This document shows positions 9,477-18,449 of a DNA stretch of 64,000 bases, piece by piece (within the stretch, counting starts at the first letter, position 1; every line of letters begins with the position of its first letter). The notes below the pieces were generated by a model. That model did not search any database. It worked only from the letters and a program-made list of their open reading frames with translations, and was not told the DNA's origin. The DNA is from Hyphomicrobiales bacterium (GTDB taxonomy: Bacteria > Pseudomonadota > Alphaproteobacteria > Rhizobiales > Rhizobiaceae), in the NCBI GenBank assembly GCA_900465665.1, contig UBJO01000077.1, forward strand, positions 1-64,000. Reading direction: 5' to 3'. Position numbers and translations under genes: made by a program.

Positions 9477-9513
9477 GATTCAGGATCATCGGCCAAGGGC
9501 CTGATCCTGAATC
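9477..9513. repeat. 12-bp inverted repeat downstream of metH
   Basis: GATTCAGGATCA (9477–9488) and TGATCCTGAATC (9502–9513) are perfect inverted copies around a GGCC-AAG-GGCC mini-hairpin. It lies between convergent metH and the phosphatase gene and has no T run. It may be a bidirectional terminator stem or a dispersed repeat. Confidence 0.6.
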
Positions 9514-9540
9514 GGAAATCGCTGTTTCGTCGGTCCGATG

Positions 9541-10410
9541 TCAGGCTGTGAGTTCGACCAGGATCGCGGTCGTGTCGTCGCTCTGCTTGAAGCGGGGATA
9601 GCGCAGGCCCTCAGGATCCGTCTCGCGCTCGAAGCGGCGGAGCTCCTCGATCATCGGGGCGAGGCCCTTGTCGCGCGCCGCGCGCACCAGGCTTGCGGCG
9701 TCGTAGGCTTCGTAGAGCACGACCAGATCGGCGAAGCCGTCGCTGCAGATGATGGCGTGGGCGCGGCCCTTGATTGTCAATTCTTCCGACACGAGATGAT
9801 CGGCCGATTCCGGCACGAGGCCCAAGGTCCAGATCCCGCCTGCGGTGTTCTGGCTTTCGCGGTGTCGGCGCAGAGCCGCGAGCGTTTCCGCATTGCCGAG
9901 CGCGCCGCCATCCTTGGTGATGCCGCCGGTGCGGGCGATATGGCTTTGCGCATGTGCCTGCTCCCGGACATAGGCGTCGGGAAGGGCCATGTGAAAGCTC
10001 ACCGATCCATCTTCCTGCAGGAGGAAGACGCAGGAATCGCCGAGGCCGTAGAAGGTCAGGCGGTCGTCGGTGGCGTGGATCATCGAGAAGGCGGAGAGCG
10101 GCCAGGCGTAGCGCGGCGCATCTGGGTTGCCGCCGAGGAATGTCGCCCTGGCATCCTGTGACACGGCGCGCGCGACATCGGAGACCGGTGTCTCACGCGT
10201 GATCTGTTGCCTGAAACCATCCGCGAAGCGTGCCGCGACCCAGGCGGCGTCGCTGCCCGATGCGTCCATGTATTGGCGGTCGCCAAGGCCGGTTGCGCCA
10301 TCGATCACGAAGGCGCAGGCCTCGTTATATCCGAAGCGGTCGTCGTTCGGCTTGGCCGGATTTCCCGGCACGGAGAGCGCGTCGAGGATCTTGATCTGAG
10401 GTGCCGGCAT
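9541..10410 (-). CDS. PP2C-like serine/threonine phosphatase
   Basis: Probable Mg/Mn-dependent protein phosphatase of the PPM/PP2C family, 289 residues, cytoplasmic. Metal-binding motifs appear in order: NDDRFG near 23, FVIDGATGLGD near 35, YGLGDSCVFLL near 120, ICSDGFADLV near 222 and SDDTTAILVEL at the C-terminus. No extra sensor or membrane domain is present. The start ATG follows a gap of about 75 bp from the NIPSNAP gene, and the two may be co-transcribed. Its substrate is unknown. Confidence 0.82.
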   Translation of the reverse strand: MPAPQIKILDALSVPGNPAKPNDDRFGYNEACAFVIDGATGLGDRQYMDASGSDAAWVAARFADGFRQQITRETPVSDVARAVSQDARATFLGGNPDAPRYAWPLSAFSMIHATDDRLTFYGLGDSCVFLLQEDGSVSFHMALPDAYVREQAHAQSHIARTGGITKDGGALGNAETLAALRRHRESQNTAGGIWTLGLVPESADHLVSEELTIKGRAHAIICSDGFADLVVLYEAYDAASLVRAARDKGLAPMIEELRRFERETDPEGLRYPRFKQSDDTTAILVELTA

Positions 10411-10486
10411 CGTTCTTCAGTTCCTCGTCATGGGAGCCAATGGAAGGCCGAGCAGGTCGGCCGTCGCGGATGTGGTGACGTCTCGG

Positions 10487-10792
10487 TCAGCCGAGAACCG
10501 GGCGCATGAAGCTGCGCTCATAGCTGATGATGCTGCGGTTGCGCTTGTCCAGATCGAATGCCGCCTGGCACTCGGGATCGACCGCCATGCGGGTGCGGTA
10601 GTCTTCGTATGCGGCGAGGCTCGGGAAGGAGAACAAGGCGACCGCGATGTTGTTGGCTCCCTCGGAGGGCAGGAAATAGCCGTGGTGGTCGCCGCCCATG
10701 CGGTTGACGATGGGGATCCAGAGCCTGGCGTATTCTTCGAATTCGGCGAGCTTGTAGGGATCGATGACATATCGCAGATGGCAGGTAATCAT
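10487..10792 (-). CDS. NIPSNAP family protein
   Basis: A 101-residue protein of the NIPSNAP family (dimeric alpha/beta barrel): it opens with ITCHLRYVIDPYKLAEFEEYARLWIPIVNRMGG and has the typical HHGYFLPSEGANNIAVALFSFPSLAAYEDYR core. The bacterial members have no established reaction. It lies between the MHS symporter gene and the phosphatase gene on the same strand, with gaps of about 70 bp on both sides. Confidence 0.85.
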   Translation of the reverse strand: MITCHLRYVIDPYKLAEFEEYARLWIPIVNRMGGDHHGYFLPSEGANNIAVALFSFPSLAAYEDYRTRMAVDPECQAAFDLDKRNRSIISYERSFMRPVLG

Positions 10793-10861
10793 TGAAATAT
10801 CTCTTGCTGATGGGGCCGGCAGAAAAGCCGGCCGGCCCGCTAATGGCTTATTGTGCTGTCC

Positions 10862-12205
10862 TCAGGCGCCGGCTGCAAGCCGCTGGTTGAGTTCCTCGAT
10901 GCCGACTTCGGCCTCCACCGTATCGCCCTTGACGAGCAGGTAGACGCCGAGTGCGAAGGCGAGGGCTGCGATGAACAGCAGGTAATAGGCATGCGCCATC
11001 GGGTTCAGCGGCAGCAACGAGGCAACCGCCAGCGGCGTCAGGCCGCCGAAGATGGCGTAGGAGACGTTGTAGGAGAAGGAGAGGCCGGTGAAGCGGACGC
11101 GGGCCGGGAAGGCGCGGACCATCACGTAGGGCACAGCGCCGACGAGGCCGACGGAGAGGCCCATGATCGCATAGAGCACGAAGAGCACGGTCAGCGAGGT
11201 CGCGGCGTAGGTGTAGAAGGCGAAGGTGGCCGCGCCGAAGAAGATGCTCGCGACGATGAAGAAACGCCCGGAACCGACGCGATCGACGATCGCACCGGCG
11301 GCCGCCGTGCCGAAGATCAGGAACAGCGTGCCGAAGCTGGTCGCGGCCAGCGATTGCTGCGCGGTGTAGCCGTAGAGCTTCTGCAGGAAGGTCGCGGTCA
11401 TCAGCGTGGTGACGACGATGCCGGCCGAGAGGATCCAGGTGAGCAGCATGGAGATGATGACGCCGCGCGGATAGTCGCGCAGTACCGCCTTCAGCGGCAG
11501 CTCGCGCATCAGCGAGCGGCTCTGTTTCATTTCGGCGAAGATCGGCGTCTCCTGCAGCCAGCGGCGAAGATAGACGGCGACGAGACCGAAGATGCCGCCG
11601 AGGAAGAAGGGGATGCGCCAGGCGTAGGCCGCGACATCTTCCGGCGTGAAGGCGGAGTTGATGATGGTGGCGATGAAGGAGCCGAGCAGGATGCCGAGCG
11701 TCAGGCCCGAGCAGAGGAAGCCGCAGGCAAAGCCGACGCGGCGGAAGGGAACGTGTTCGGCGACGAAGGTCCAGGCGCCGGGCACCTCGCCACCGATGGC
11801 CGCACCCTGCAGGACGCGCATCAGGATCAGAAGGATCGGGGCCGCGATGCCGATCGTGGCGTAGGTGGGCATGGCGGCCATGCCGAGCGTCGACAGCGCC
11901 ATCAGCATGATCGAGAAGGCAAAGACGCGCTTACGGCCGAACATGTCGCCGAAATGGGCGAGCACGATGCCGCCGATCGGGCGCACCAGATAGCCGGCGG
12001 CGAAGATGCCGAAGGTCTGGATCGTCACAAGCCAGTCCGGCATGTCGGGCGGGAAGAACAGGTGGCCGATCACGCTGGCGAAGAAGACGAAGATGATGAA
12101 ATCATAGAACTCCAGCGCGCCGCCGAGGGCCGACAGGCCGAGCGTCTTGAAATCCTGGGCGGTGAGGCGGCGAGGGGCGGCTGCGGGCGTCGTGGTGGGG
12201 GACAT
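10862..12205 (-). CDS. MFS transporter, metabolite:H+ symporter (MHS) type
   Basis: Inner-membrane proton-coupled symporter of 447 residues with about 12 hydrophobic segments. The MHS-branch signatures are clear: GGALEFYDFIIFVFFASVIG at the first helix, the loop GDMFGRKR between helices 2 and 3, and RVLQGAAIGGEVPGAW in helix 4. Members carry citrate, alpha-ketoglutarate, proline/betaine or shikimate; the substrate is not readable here. I start at the ATG (MSPTTTPAAAPRR) with AAGAAG eight bases upstream; a longer frame adds 49 residues of low-complexity sequence with no ribosome-binding site. Confidence 0.85.
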   Translation of the reverse strand: MSPTTTPAAAPRRLTAQDFKTLGLSALGGALEFYDFIIFVFFASVIGHLFFPPDMPDWLVTIQTFGIFAAGYLVRPIGGIVLAHFGDMFGRKRVFAFSIMLMALSTLGMAAMPTYATIGIAAPILLILMRVLQGAAIGGEVPGAWTFVAEHVPFRRVGFACGFLCSGLTLGILLGSFIATIINSAFTPEDVAAYAWRIPFFLGGIFGLVAVYLRRWLQETPIFAEMKQSRSLMRELPLKAVLRDYPRGVIISMLLTWILSAGIVVTTLMTATFLQKLYGYTAQQSLAATSFGTLFLIFGTAAAGAIVDRVGSGRFFIVASIFFGAATFAFYTYAATSLTVLFVLYAIMGLSVGLVGAVPYVMVRAFPARVRFTGLSFSYNVSYAIFGGLTPLAVASLLPLNPMAHAYYLLFIAALAFALGVYLLVKGDTVEAEVGIEELNQRLAAGA

Positions 12206-12337
12206 GATGCGGGCTTCTTGCGGTATGACTTCGGTTGTGCCGTCGTCGCGCAATGGGGTGGGGATTTCAAGCGTTTTCTGGTGTTTTCGCGTCATGTTGC
12301 GGCGTCGACGCGTTCGCTGTGGCAAAGCCGCAAATGG

Positions 12338-12366
12338 AAAAGGCGCCGCCATGGGCGACGCCTTTG
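12338..12366 (-). terminator. Hairpin ending the ABC transporter operon
   Basis: AAAGGCG(C)CGCC at 12339–12350 pairs with GGGCGACGCCTTT at 12353–12365, with one imperfect pair. It lies 20 bases beyond the stop of the ATPase gene and gives a short T stretch (TTTTCC) on the minus strand. It separates that operon from the symporter gene. Confidence 0.65.
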
Positions 12367-12385
12367 AAATCGGAAAGTGCGGTGA

Positions 12386-13447
12386 TCAATCCCGGATGAC
12401 CAGCAGATCAGCCGCCATGAAGCGCAGGGTCACCGTTTCACCGGTGGCCGGCGGCTTGACGCCGGGGCTGTTGAACATGTCGAAGGAGATGACGTTGCCG
12501 CCAACGTTCATGCGGGTGCGGATGACGGAGCCGAGGAAGTGGGCGGAGACGACCTCACCCGTGAGCTTGGTGTCGCTCGGTGTGCTTTCGGCGAGCGATC
12601 CCGCTTCCGGGCGCAGCGCCAGCGAGACGGTGTCGCCAGCCTTGTAGGTGGAGATGTTTTCGCGGAGCGTCACGCCCTGGTCGCCGATCTGTATGCGGTT
12701 GACCGAGGGGTCCACGACCTTGGCCTCGATGATGTTCAATGTGCCGACGAAGGATGCGACGAAGCGCGTGGCCGGCGTGTTGTAGATCTCGAAGGGGGTG
12801 CCGATCTGGTCGGCGCGGCCGCCGTTCATGACGACGATGCGGTCGGAGATTGACAGCGCCTCTTCCTGGTCGTGGGTGACGAAGATGGTGGTGATCCCCA
12901 GCGATTGCTGGATCTGGCGGATTTCCTCGCGCAGCGACACGCGGATCTTGGCGTCGAGTGCGGACAGCGGCTCGTCGAGCAGCAGCACCTGCGGCTTGGC
13001 GGCGAGGGCGCGGGCGAGCGCCACGCGCTGCTGCTGGCCGCCCGACATCTGATAGGGGTAGCGGTCGGCGAGGTGGCCGAGGTGGATCAGCGCCAGCATC
13101 TCCTTGACGCGGGCGTCTATCTCGGCCTTCGGCTTGCCGGCGATCTTCAGGCCGAAGGCGACGTTGTCATGCACCGTCATGTTCGGGAACAGCGCGTAGG
13201 CTTGGAAGACCATGCCGATGTTGCGCTGGTTGGGCTTCAGCGGCGCGATATCCTTGCCGGCGATGCTGAGATTGCCGCCGGTCGGGTTCTCAAAACCGGC
13301 GATCATGCGCAGGACCGTGGTCTTGCCGCAGCCCGACGGGCCGAGGAAGGAGACGAATTCTCCCTTCTCGATGTTCATGTTGAAGTTCTTGACGACCTGA
13401 ACCTGGCCGAAGGATTTCTGAATGTTGGTCAGCGAGAGAAATGACAT
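12386..13447 (-). CDS. ABC transporter ATP-binding protein, PotA/FbpC type
   Basis: Cytoplasmic ATPase of the importer encoded here, 353 residues. The Walker A motif GPSGCGKTT lies near residue 36, the signature MSGGQQQR near 135, Walker B VLLLDEPLSALD near 155 and the H-loop VTHDQEEAL near 188. A C-terminal TOBE-like domain follows (SLALRPEAGSL). The ATG is eleven bases after the second permease stop; an upstream extension of the frame is out-of-phase overlap with the permease gene. It is the last gene of the operon. Confidence 0.92.
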   Translation of the reverse strand: MSFLSLTNIQKSFGQVQVVKNFNMNIEKGEFVSFLGPSGCGKTTVLRMIAGFENPTGGNLSIAGKDIAPLKPNQRNIGMVFQAYALFPNMTVHDNVAFGLKIAGKPKAEIDARVKEMLALIHLGHLADRYPYQMSGGQQQRVALARALAAKPQVLLLDEPLSALDAKIRVSLREEIRQIQQSLGITTIFVTHDQEEALSISDRIVVMNGGRADQIGTPFEIYNTPATRFVASFVGTLNIIEAKVVDPSVNRIQIGDQGVTLRENISTYKAGDTVSLALRPEAGSLAESTPSDTKLTGEVVSAHFLGSVIRTRMNVGGNVISFDMFNSPGVKPPATGETVTLRFMAADLLVIRD

Positions 13448-13458
13448 GTCGAAATACC

Positions 13459-14247
13459 TTAAGCCTTGGCCGGGCGGGATCTGCCGATGCGCGAGACGAG
13501 ATTGAGCAGGCCCATGCTGAGCCAGGTGATGGAGAATGCGATCACGGCGAGCGCCGAGGGCTCGTAGGCCCGGTTGGCGCCGACCAGCTGCAGGTAGGGG
13601 CCGAAGGCCGGACGGCTCAGAAGTGCCGCGAAGGTGAATTCGCCCATGACGATCGCCAGCGTGATGAAGGCGCCTGAGAGGATGCCGCTCATGACGTTCG
13701 GGAAGATGCACTTGAACATGATCGTCCACCAGCTGGCGCCGAGGCTCTGGGCGGCTTCGGTTAGCGTTCTGACGTCGATGGCGCGCATGGCGGTATCGAC
13801 GGAGCGGTACATGTAGGGCAGGGAGAGCGTGATGTAGGAGAAGACGAGCAGGATGTTGGTGCCCGTCGTCGAGCCAGTCATCGGCAGGTAGGAGGAGGAG
13901 TTATACATCCTCAAATAGCCGAAGACGATGACGATGGCCGGGATGACCAGCGGCAGCAGGGTGATGAACTCCACCACCTGGCGCATCTGCGGCATGCGCA
14001 GGCGCACCCAATAGGCAGTCGGCACGATCAAGAGCATGCCGAAGACGATGGTCAAAAGCGCCATCATCATTGAGTAGCCGAAGGTGGCGCGGAAGCGCTC
14101 GTCGGAGAAGACCGACAGGTAGGCGTCGAAACTGTAGGCGTCGCGGCGCATGCGCAGCGAGAACTCGATGGTTCCGAGCAGAGGCACGATGAAATAGGTC
14201 GCGCCGATGGCGATGGCGATCCAGGCGCCGAGTTTTTGAGCCTTCAT
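13459..14247 (-). CDS. ABC transporter permease, PotC type
   Basis: Inner-membrane permease of 262 residues with about six hydrophobic segments. The EAA loop is TEAAQSLGASWWTIMFKCIFPNVMSG, near residue 170. The chosen ATG overlaps the stop of the first permease gene by four bases (ATGA), an arrangement typical of translational coupling; a GTG nine bases earlier is an alternative start. It pairs with the other permease to form the channel. Confidence 0.88.
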   Translation of the reverse strand: MKAQKLGAWIAIAIGATYFIVPLLGTIEFSLRMRRDAYSFDAYLSVFSDERFRATFGYSMMMALLTIVFGMLLIVPTAYWVRLRMPQMRQVVEFITLLPLVIPAIVIVFGYLRMYNSSSYLPMTGSTTGTNILLVFSYITLSLPYMYRSVDTAMRAIDVRTLTEAAQSLGASWWTIMFKCIFPNVMSGILSGAFITLAIVMGEFTFAALLSRPAFGPYLQLVGANRAYEPSALAVIAFSITWLSMGLLNLVSRIGRSRPAKA

Positions 14248-15140
14248 TTCTGCCACCGTTCAGCGCGCATGCGCAGCATGAGATAGAGGATGTTGGACAC
14301 GCCGGTGATGACGATCATGCCGAGCGCGATCGCATAGCCGAGGTTTGCATTGTGAAGGACGTCGCCGCGGATCTGCGCGTAGAGCAGGATGGGGACGATG
14401 TTGAGCGAGGAGCCCGTTAGCGCATAGGCCGTCGCGATGGCGCCGAAGGCGTTTGCGAAGAGCAGCAGCGTGGTGCCGAGAAGGCTTGGCCAGAGGATCG
14501 GCAGGGCGACCTTGGTCCAATACTGGACATTGCTGGCGCCGAGGATTTCGGCCGCCTCGCGCCATTCCTTCTTCATGCCATCCAGAGCCGGCGTCAGGAT
14601 CAGCACCATCAGCGGAATCTGGAAATACATGTAGGTGATGGTCAGGCCGAAGAAGGAGAGCAGGTTGAAGCCGGTGCCGTAGAGATTGAAGCCGAACCAG
14701 TCTCTCAGGAAAACCGTCACGAGGCCGGTGCGGCCGAGCGTTGCCAGAAACGAGAAGGCGAGCGGGATGCCCGCGAAATTCGATGCCACGCCGGAGAAGG
14801 TCAACAGCGTCGAGCGCACCGATGTCGGCAGGCCGCCGAGCACCACGGCCCAGGCGAGGAAGAAGCCGATCAGCGCGCCGCCGAGTGCCGAGGCGACCGA
14901 AACGCGGATACTGATCCAGTAGGCGCTGAGGATCGACGGGGTGAAGAGATCACCGATGTTCTTCAGCGTGAAATTACCCTCGGGCGTCAAAAAGGCGCCG
15001 ACCACAAGGTAGAGCGTGGGAATAATGAGAAAAAGCAGGGCAAAAATAATGAAGGGTGTAATGCCCAGCCAGTCGATCACGCGGTCCTTGGTGATCAGCG
15101 GGGCCGTGCTCACCACGGGCGTCGTCGAAACAGTGCTCAT
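14244..15140 (-). CDS. ABC transporter permease, PotB type
   Basis: Inner-membrane permease of 298 residues with six predicted hydrophobic segments and an EAA loop REAAEILGASNVQYWTKVALPILWPS near residue 205. The start (MSTVSTTPVV) follows AAGAAGAG at about nine bases; an in-frame extension upstream runs into the spacer after the binding-protein gene. It is translationally coupled to the next permease by an ATGA overlap. Confidence 0.88.
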   Translation of the reverse strand: MSTVSTTPVVSTAPLITKDRVIDWLGITPFIIFALLFLIIPTLYLVVGAFLTPEGNFTLKNIGDLFTPSILSAYWISIRVSVASALGGALIGFFLAWAVVLGGLPTSVRSTLLTFSGVASNFAGIPLAFSFLATLGRTGLVTVFLRDWFGFNLYGTGFNLLSFFGLTITYMYFQIPLMVLILTPALDGMKKEWREAAEILGASNVQYWTKVALPILWPSLLGTTLLLFANAFGAIATAYALTGSSLNIVPILLYAQIRGDVLHNANLGYAIALGMIVITGVSNILYLMLRMRAERWQK

Positions 15141-15217
15141 TGAAAAAGCTCTTCTTGCGGCGTCGGAGGGGCAAAAGCCTCCCCGCAATAAGACGGGGAG
15201 GCCGGTTTCATACAATA

Positions 15218-16321
15218 TTACTGGACGTTGGCGCCGACGACGCTGTCCCACTTGCCGGTAATGGCGGTCTTGCCAGCAGCCTGCTCGTCGAGTGTCGGGA
15301 AGACAGCCTTTTCATAGGCCGCTGCCGGCGGCAGCTTGTCGAGAAGTTCCTGCGGGATCTTCTTGTTCTTGGCCAGATCGTTGAAGCGGATCGGGTGGCA
15401 ATAGCCCTTCAGCCAGCCGAGCTGACCTTCGTCCGAATAGAGGTATTCCATCCAAAGCTTGGCAGCGTTCGGGTGCGGAGCGAAAGCGGAGATCGCCTGG
15501 ACGTAAACGCCGGCGTTGACGCCCGATGCCGGAACGACGACTTCAACCGGCGGGTTGCCCTTGAGCGTATCGCGCCAGGACAGGCCGTTGTAGTCCCATG
15601 CGATGACGATCGGGGTCGAGCCCTGTGCCAGCGAAGCGGACTTGCCGATAACCGGAACGAGGTTGCCTGCCTTGTTGAGTTCGCCGAAGAAGGCGAGACC
15701 GGCTTCACCAGCCTTCGTCGCGTCCTTTTCACCAGCAGCGATGCCGGCAGCGTACACAGCCTGAACGGCCTGGTTGGAAGCGCGCGGGTCACCGGCGAGA
15801 GCAACGCTGTTGGCGTAGTCCGACTTCTTCAGGTCAGCCCAGTCCTTCGGGACGTTCTTGACGATGTCGGTGTTCACGACGAAGGAGAGAACGCCGTAGT
15901 AATCGCCGTACCAGAAGCCGTCGGCATCCTTGGCGCTGTCAGGGATCGAATCCCAGGTCGAAACCTTGTAAGGCTGGATCAGGCCGTCAGCCTTTGCGGT
16001 CGGGCCGAAGGAGAGGCCGACGTCGATGACGTCAGGAGCCTGCGGGCCGGTGTTGCCCTTGTTGGCCTTGATGGCTTCGATTTCGTCGCCCGAACCAGCG
16101 TCCGGGTTCAGTTCGTTCACTTCCAGACCATACTTCGCCTTGAAGCCGGCAATGACGTCGCCATAGCCGCACCAGTCGTGCGGGAGAGCGATCGTGGTCA
16201 GCGTGCCTTCCTTCTTGGCGGCAGCGATGAGTTCAGCGCTTGGCTCTGCGGCAGCAATTGCGGTTGAAGCCACAACAATTGCTGTAGAGAGCGAGAGCAG
16301 TCGAGAAAGATTAGAGATCAC
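15218..16321 (-). CDS. ABC transporter periplasmic substrate-binding protein
   Basis: Exported ligand-binding protein of 367 residues. It starts at a GTG with AAGGAG seven bases upstream, which gives a clean signal peptide (ISNLSRLLSLSTAIVVASTAIAAA) before the mature EPSAELIAAAKKEGTLT. The fold resembles the polyamine/iron/phosphonate (PotD/FbpA-like) binding proteins, with conserved WADLKKSDYANSVALAGDPR and WDYNGLSWRD pieces. The ligand cannot be named. It leads the permease–permease–ATPase operon and follows the RpiR regulator gene on the same strand. Confidence 0.88.
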   Translation of the reverse strand: MISNLSRLLSLSTAIVVASTAIAAAEPSAELIAAAKKEGTLTTIALPHDWCGYGDVIAGFKAKYGLEVNELNPDAGSGDEIEAIKANKGNTGPQAPDVIDVGLSFGPTAKADGLIQPYKVSTWDSIPDSAKDADGFWYGDYYGVLSFVVNTDIVKNVPKDWADLKKSDYANSVALAGDPRASNQAVQAVYAAGIAAGEKDATKAGEAGLAFFGELNKAGNLVPVIGKSASLAQGSTPIVIAWDYNGLSWRDTLKGNPPVEVVVPASGVNAGVYVQAISAFAPHPNAAKLWMEYLYSDEGQLGWLKGYCHPIRFNDLAKNKKIPQELLDKLPPAAAYEKAVFPTLDEQAAGKTAITGKWDSVVGANVQ

Positions 16322-16500
16322 TGTTGTTCTCCTTCGGGTTTCAGTGTCCGACGATGCTGTTACTGACGTTACGTGAAGCTTGTGTGACAGTTGGATGACG
16401 CTATTTTTTCTTTGTATCGCGGGCGTTTGGCGAGGATGTTTCGATTGCGACACGTCCTTGTTTGCTGCCCGTTACATCTTCGCTGTCGTAATTGTCCCTC

Positions 16501-17373
16501 CTAACCAAGTTTGCGGAAGAGCCGCGTCTGTTCGAAAAGGCCTTCCAGCGTTTTCATACGCTCCTTCGTCTCGTCCCATGTCGAGTTCTGAACCGCCTCG
16601 ATCAGCGCCTCGACGATGAAAAGGGTGACGACGGAGCTGTCCCATGCCGACGGCGCCTCGATCTGCACGCGAAACGTATGGCGCGCGAGCTTGGCGGCAG
16701 GGGAGGCCCACTGGTCGGTGAAGATGATGATCTCGGCGCCGCTGTTTTTGGCGGCGGTGGCGAGGCTGACGAGCTCCTGCTCGTAGCGCCTGATGTCGAA
16801 GATGATCAGCAGGTCGCCGGGGTTCATGTTCAGGACATATTGCGGCCAGCTGCTCGAATTGGCCGACAAAAGCGCCGTATTGGGGCGAATGACCTGCATA
16901 TGCGTGAAGAAATACTCGGCCAGAGCGCCGGTGATGCGGCCGCCGACGAAATAGAGGTTGCGCTTGCGGTCCGACAAAAGGGTGGCGACGCTGTCGAAGG
17001 TCGCGGTATCGAGGCCGGTCAGCGTCTGGCGCAGATTGTCGATGATGGCGTCGGCGAAACGGTTGAGGATGTGGGTTCCCGGCGCGTTGGACGCCCAGCG
17101 ATCATGCTTGGCGATAGGATTGGAGATAGTCGCCTCGACCTCCTGGTGCAGATGCGCCTGAAAATCGGGATAGCCCTTGTAGCCGAGCTTCTGAACCATG
17201 CGCACGACAGTCGGGGTGGATACGCCGGCGTTTTCGGCAATCGTCGTGATGCTCCCCAGTCCTGACACAGGGTAGTTGTCCAACAGACTTTCAGCCAGCT
17301 GCTTTTCGGCGCGCGTGAGCACGCCAAAATGCGAGTGGATTACGTCTGAAACTGTCTTCGACGCAACGGTCAC
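16501..17373 (-). CDS. MurR/RpiR family transcriptional regulator
   Basis: DNA-binding regulator of about 290 residues with an N-terminal RpiR helix-turn-helix (SITTIAENAGVSTPTVVRMVQKLGYKGYPDFQ) and a C-terminal SIS sugar-phosphate-binding-type domain (LYFVGGRITGALAEYFFTHM...PGDLLIIFDIRRYEQE). I prefer the GTG at 17373 because GGGGAG lies nine bases before it; another GTG at 17415 would add 14 residues. It precedes the ABC operon on the same strand and is divergent from the amidohydrolase gene, so it may control both units. Confidence 0.88.
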   Translation of the reverse strand: MTVASKTVSDVIHSHFGVLTRAEKQLAESLLDNYPVSGLGSITTIAENAGVSTPTVVRMVQKLGYKGYPDFQAHLHQEVEATISNPIAKHDRWASNAPGTHILNRFADAIIDNLRQTLTGLDTATFDSVATLLSDRKRNLYFVGGRITGALAEYFFTHMQVIRPNTALLSANSSSWPQYVLNMNPGDLLIIFDIRRYEQELVSLATAAKNSGAEIIIFTDQWASPAAKLARHTFRVQIEAPSAWDSSVVTLFIVEALIEAVQNSTWDETKERMKTLEGLFEQTRLFRKLG

Positions 17374-17502
17374 GCGATCTTGCTCCCCGGGATTGGTCTT
17401 GTGCCACTTTCCCACTCAAAGTTAACAACGCTGTCACAATCCATGTCAACCACTGTCATGAAAAGATTTTTTCAGTGCGCGCTTGACACTTGTGGAAAGC
17501 TG

Positions 17503-17512
17503 AAGAATTCTT
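17503..17512. promoter_or_regulatory. Candidate operator between the rpiR-type gene and the amidohydrolase gene
   Basis: AAGAATTCTT is a 10-bp palindrome about 15 bp downstream of a perfect -35 hexamer TTGACA (17483–17488), so it would overlap the -10 region of a promoter firing towards the amidohydrolase gene. The assignment to the adjacent RpiR-type regulator is only positional. Confidence 0.35.
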
Positions 17513-17552
17513 TTCTTATAAGTATTTTATTAACAGTTGTGGTGGAGCGACT

Positions 17553-18323
17553 GTGGTGCTTGCTCGATTGGAAGTGCTCGGCAAAGGGGAAGGGGAGTGC
17601 GTCGCGGTCGAAAGGCCAGACGGCACCAGCCCGGTGCTTATCGTCTGCGAACATGCATCGCGGGTTCTGCCTGCCAGCTTCGGGACGCTCGGTCTTTCCG
17701 AGGAGGCGCTCAACAGTCACATTGCCTGGGATCCCGGCGCTCTTGCTGTCGCCAAGGGCATGTCCGAGGCGCTCGATGCTACACTGGTTCACCAGCGTTT
17801 TTCACGCCTGATCTACGATTGCAACAGGCCGCCGGAATCGGTCGGCGCCATGCCTGAGAAAAGCGAGGTCTACGACATCCCGGGAAATACAGGCCTGAGC
17901 GCGGAAGAAAAGGCGGCGCGCACCGAGGCTTTGTATATCCCGTTTCATGACGCCATTCGCGCACTCATTCGTGATCGCAGCAAGCGGGGACAGGAGACCG
18001 TTATCGTCACCGTCCACAGCTTTACGCCTGTCTTTCACGGAAAGACGCGCGCGGTCGAGGTGGGTGTCCTGCATGATGACGATACCCGGCTGGCGGATGC
18101 GATGCTTGCCGCTGCGGGTCGGACGACGCACTATAGAGTTGAGCGCAATGAGCCTTACGGCCCCTCGGATGGCGTGACGCATACGCTGATCCTGCACGGG
18201 CTGTCGAACGGATTGCGCAATGTAATGATCGAGGTCCGCAACGACCTCATCGCAGACCCGGCTGGCCAAGGGGTCATGGCCAGCTATCTGACAAGGCTGC
18301 TCCAGCAGAGCCTGGACGCCTGA
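17553..18323 (+). CDS. N-formylglutamate amidohydrolase family protein
   Basis: Cytoplasmic metallo-amidohydrolase of about 256 residues. Family motifs are visible: VLIVCEHASRVLP near residue 30, DPGALAVA, SRLIYDCNRPP, IVTVHSFTPVFHGK and the C-terminal EVRNDLIADPAGQ. Known members remove formate from N-formylglutamate in histidine breakdown. No other histidine-utilisation gene lies here, and the neighbours are a glutamine-synthetase-like ligase and two dehydrogenases, so hydrolysis of a different glutamyl amide is possible. I start at a GTG five bases after GGAG; the next codon is also GTG. Confidence 0.82.
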   Translation: MVLARLEVLGKGEGECVAVERPDGTSPVLIVCEHASRVLPASFGTLGLSEEALNSHIAWDPGALAVAKGMSEALDATLVHQRFSRLIYDCNRPPESVGAMPEKSEVYDIPGNTGLSAEEKAARTEALYIPFHDAIRALIRDRSKRGQETVIVTVHSFTPVFHGKTRAVEVGVLHDDDTRLADAMLAAAGRTTHYRVERNEPYGPSDGVTHTLILHGLSNGLRNVMIEVRNDLIADPAGQGVMASYLTRLLQQSLDA

Positions 18324-18449
18324 CGACGAAAGATAAGACCCCAGGGAGCAGTCTAACTGCGATCCGCCCGCAGGCGAACACGTCGCGGGCACTTTGGCAC
18401 TGGATAATCAGCCGCAATTCCGCGGTTGATGGCTAAACAGGGGGACGTC

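Noticed and set aside
10812..10838. Hairpin GGGCCGGC/GCCGGCCC after the MHS symporter gene
   Set aside because: There is a strong stem but no T run on the minus strand; it could be incidental.
10853..12367. A 504-codon frame on the plus strand opposite the MHS symporter
   Set aside because: The composition is charged and repetitive, and the other strand has a clear 12-helix transporter.
13448..13729. Long N-terminal extension of the ABC ATPase
   Set aside because: This is out-of-frame sequence of the second permease gene; the ATPase domain begins at the ATG at 13447.
18389..18412. A sigma-54-like promoter (TTGGCAC) before the APC permease
   Set aside because: The -24 element is present but the -12 GC at the correct spacing is missing.
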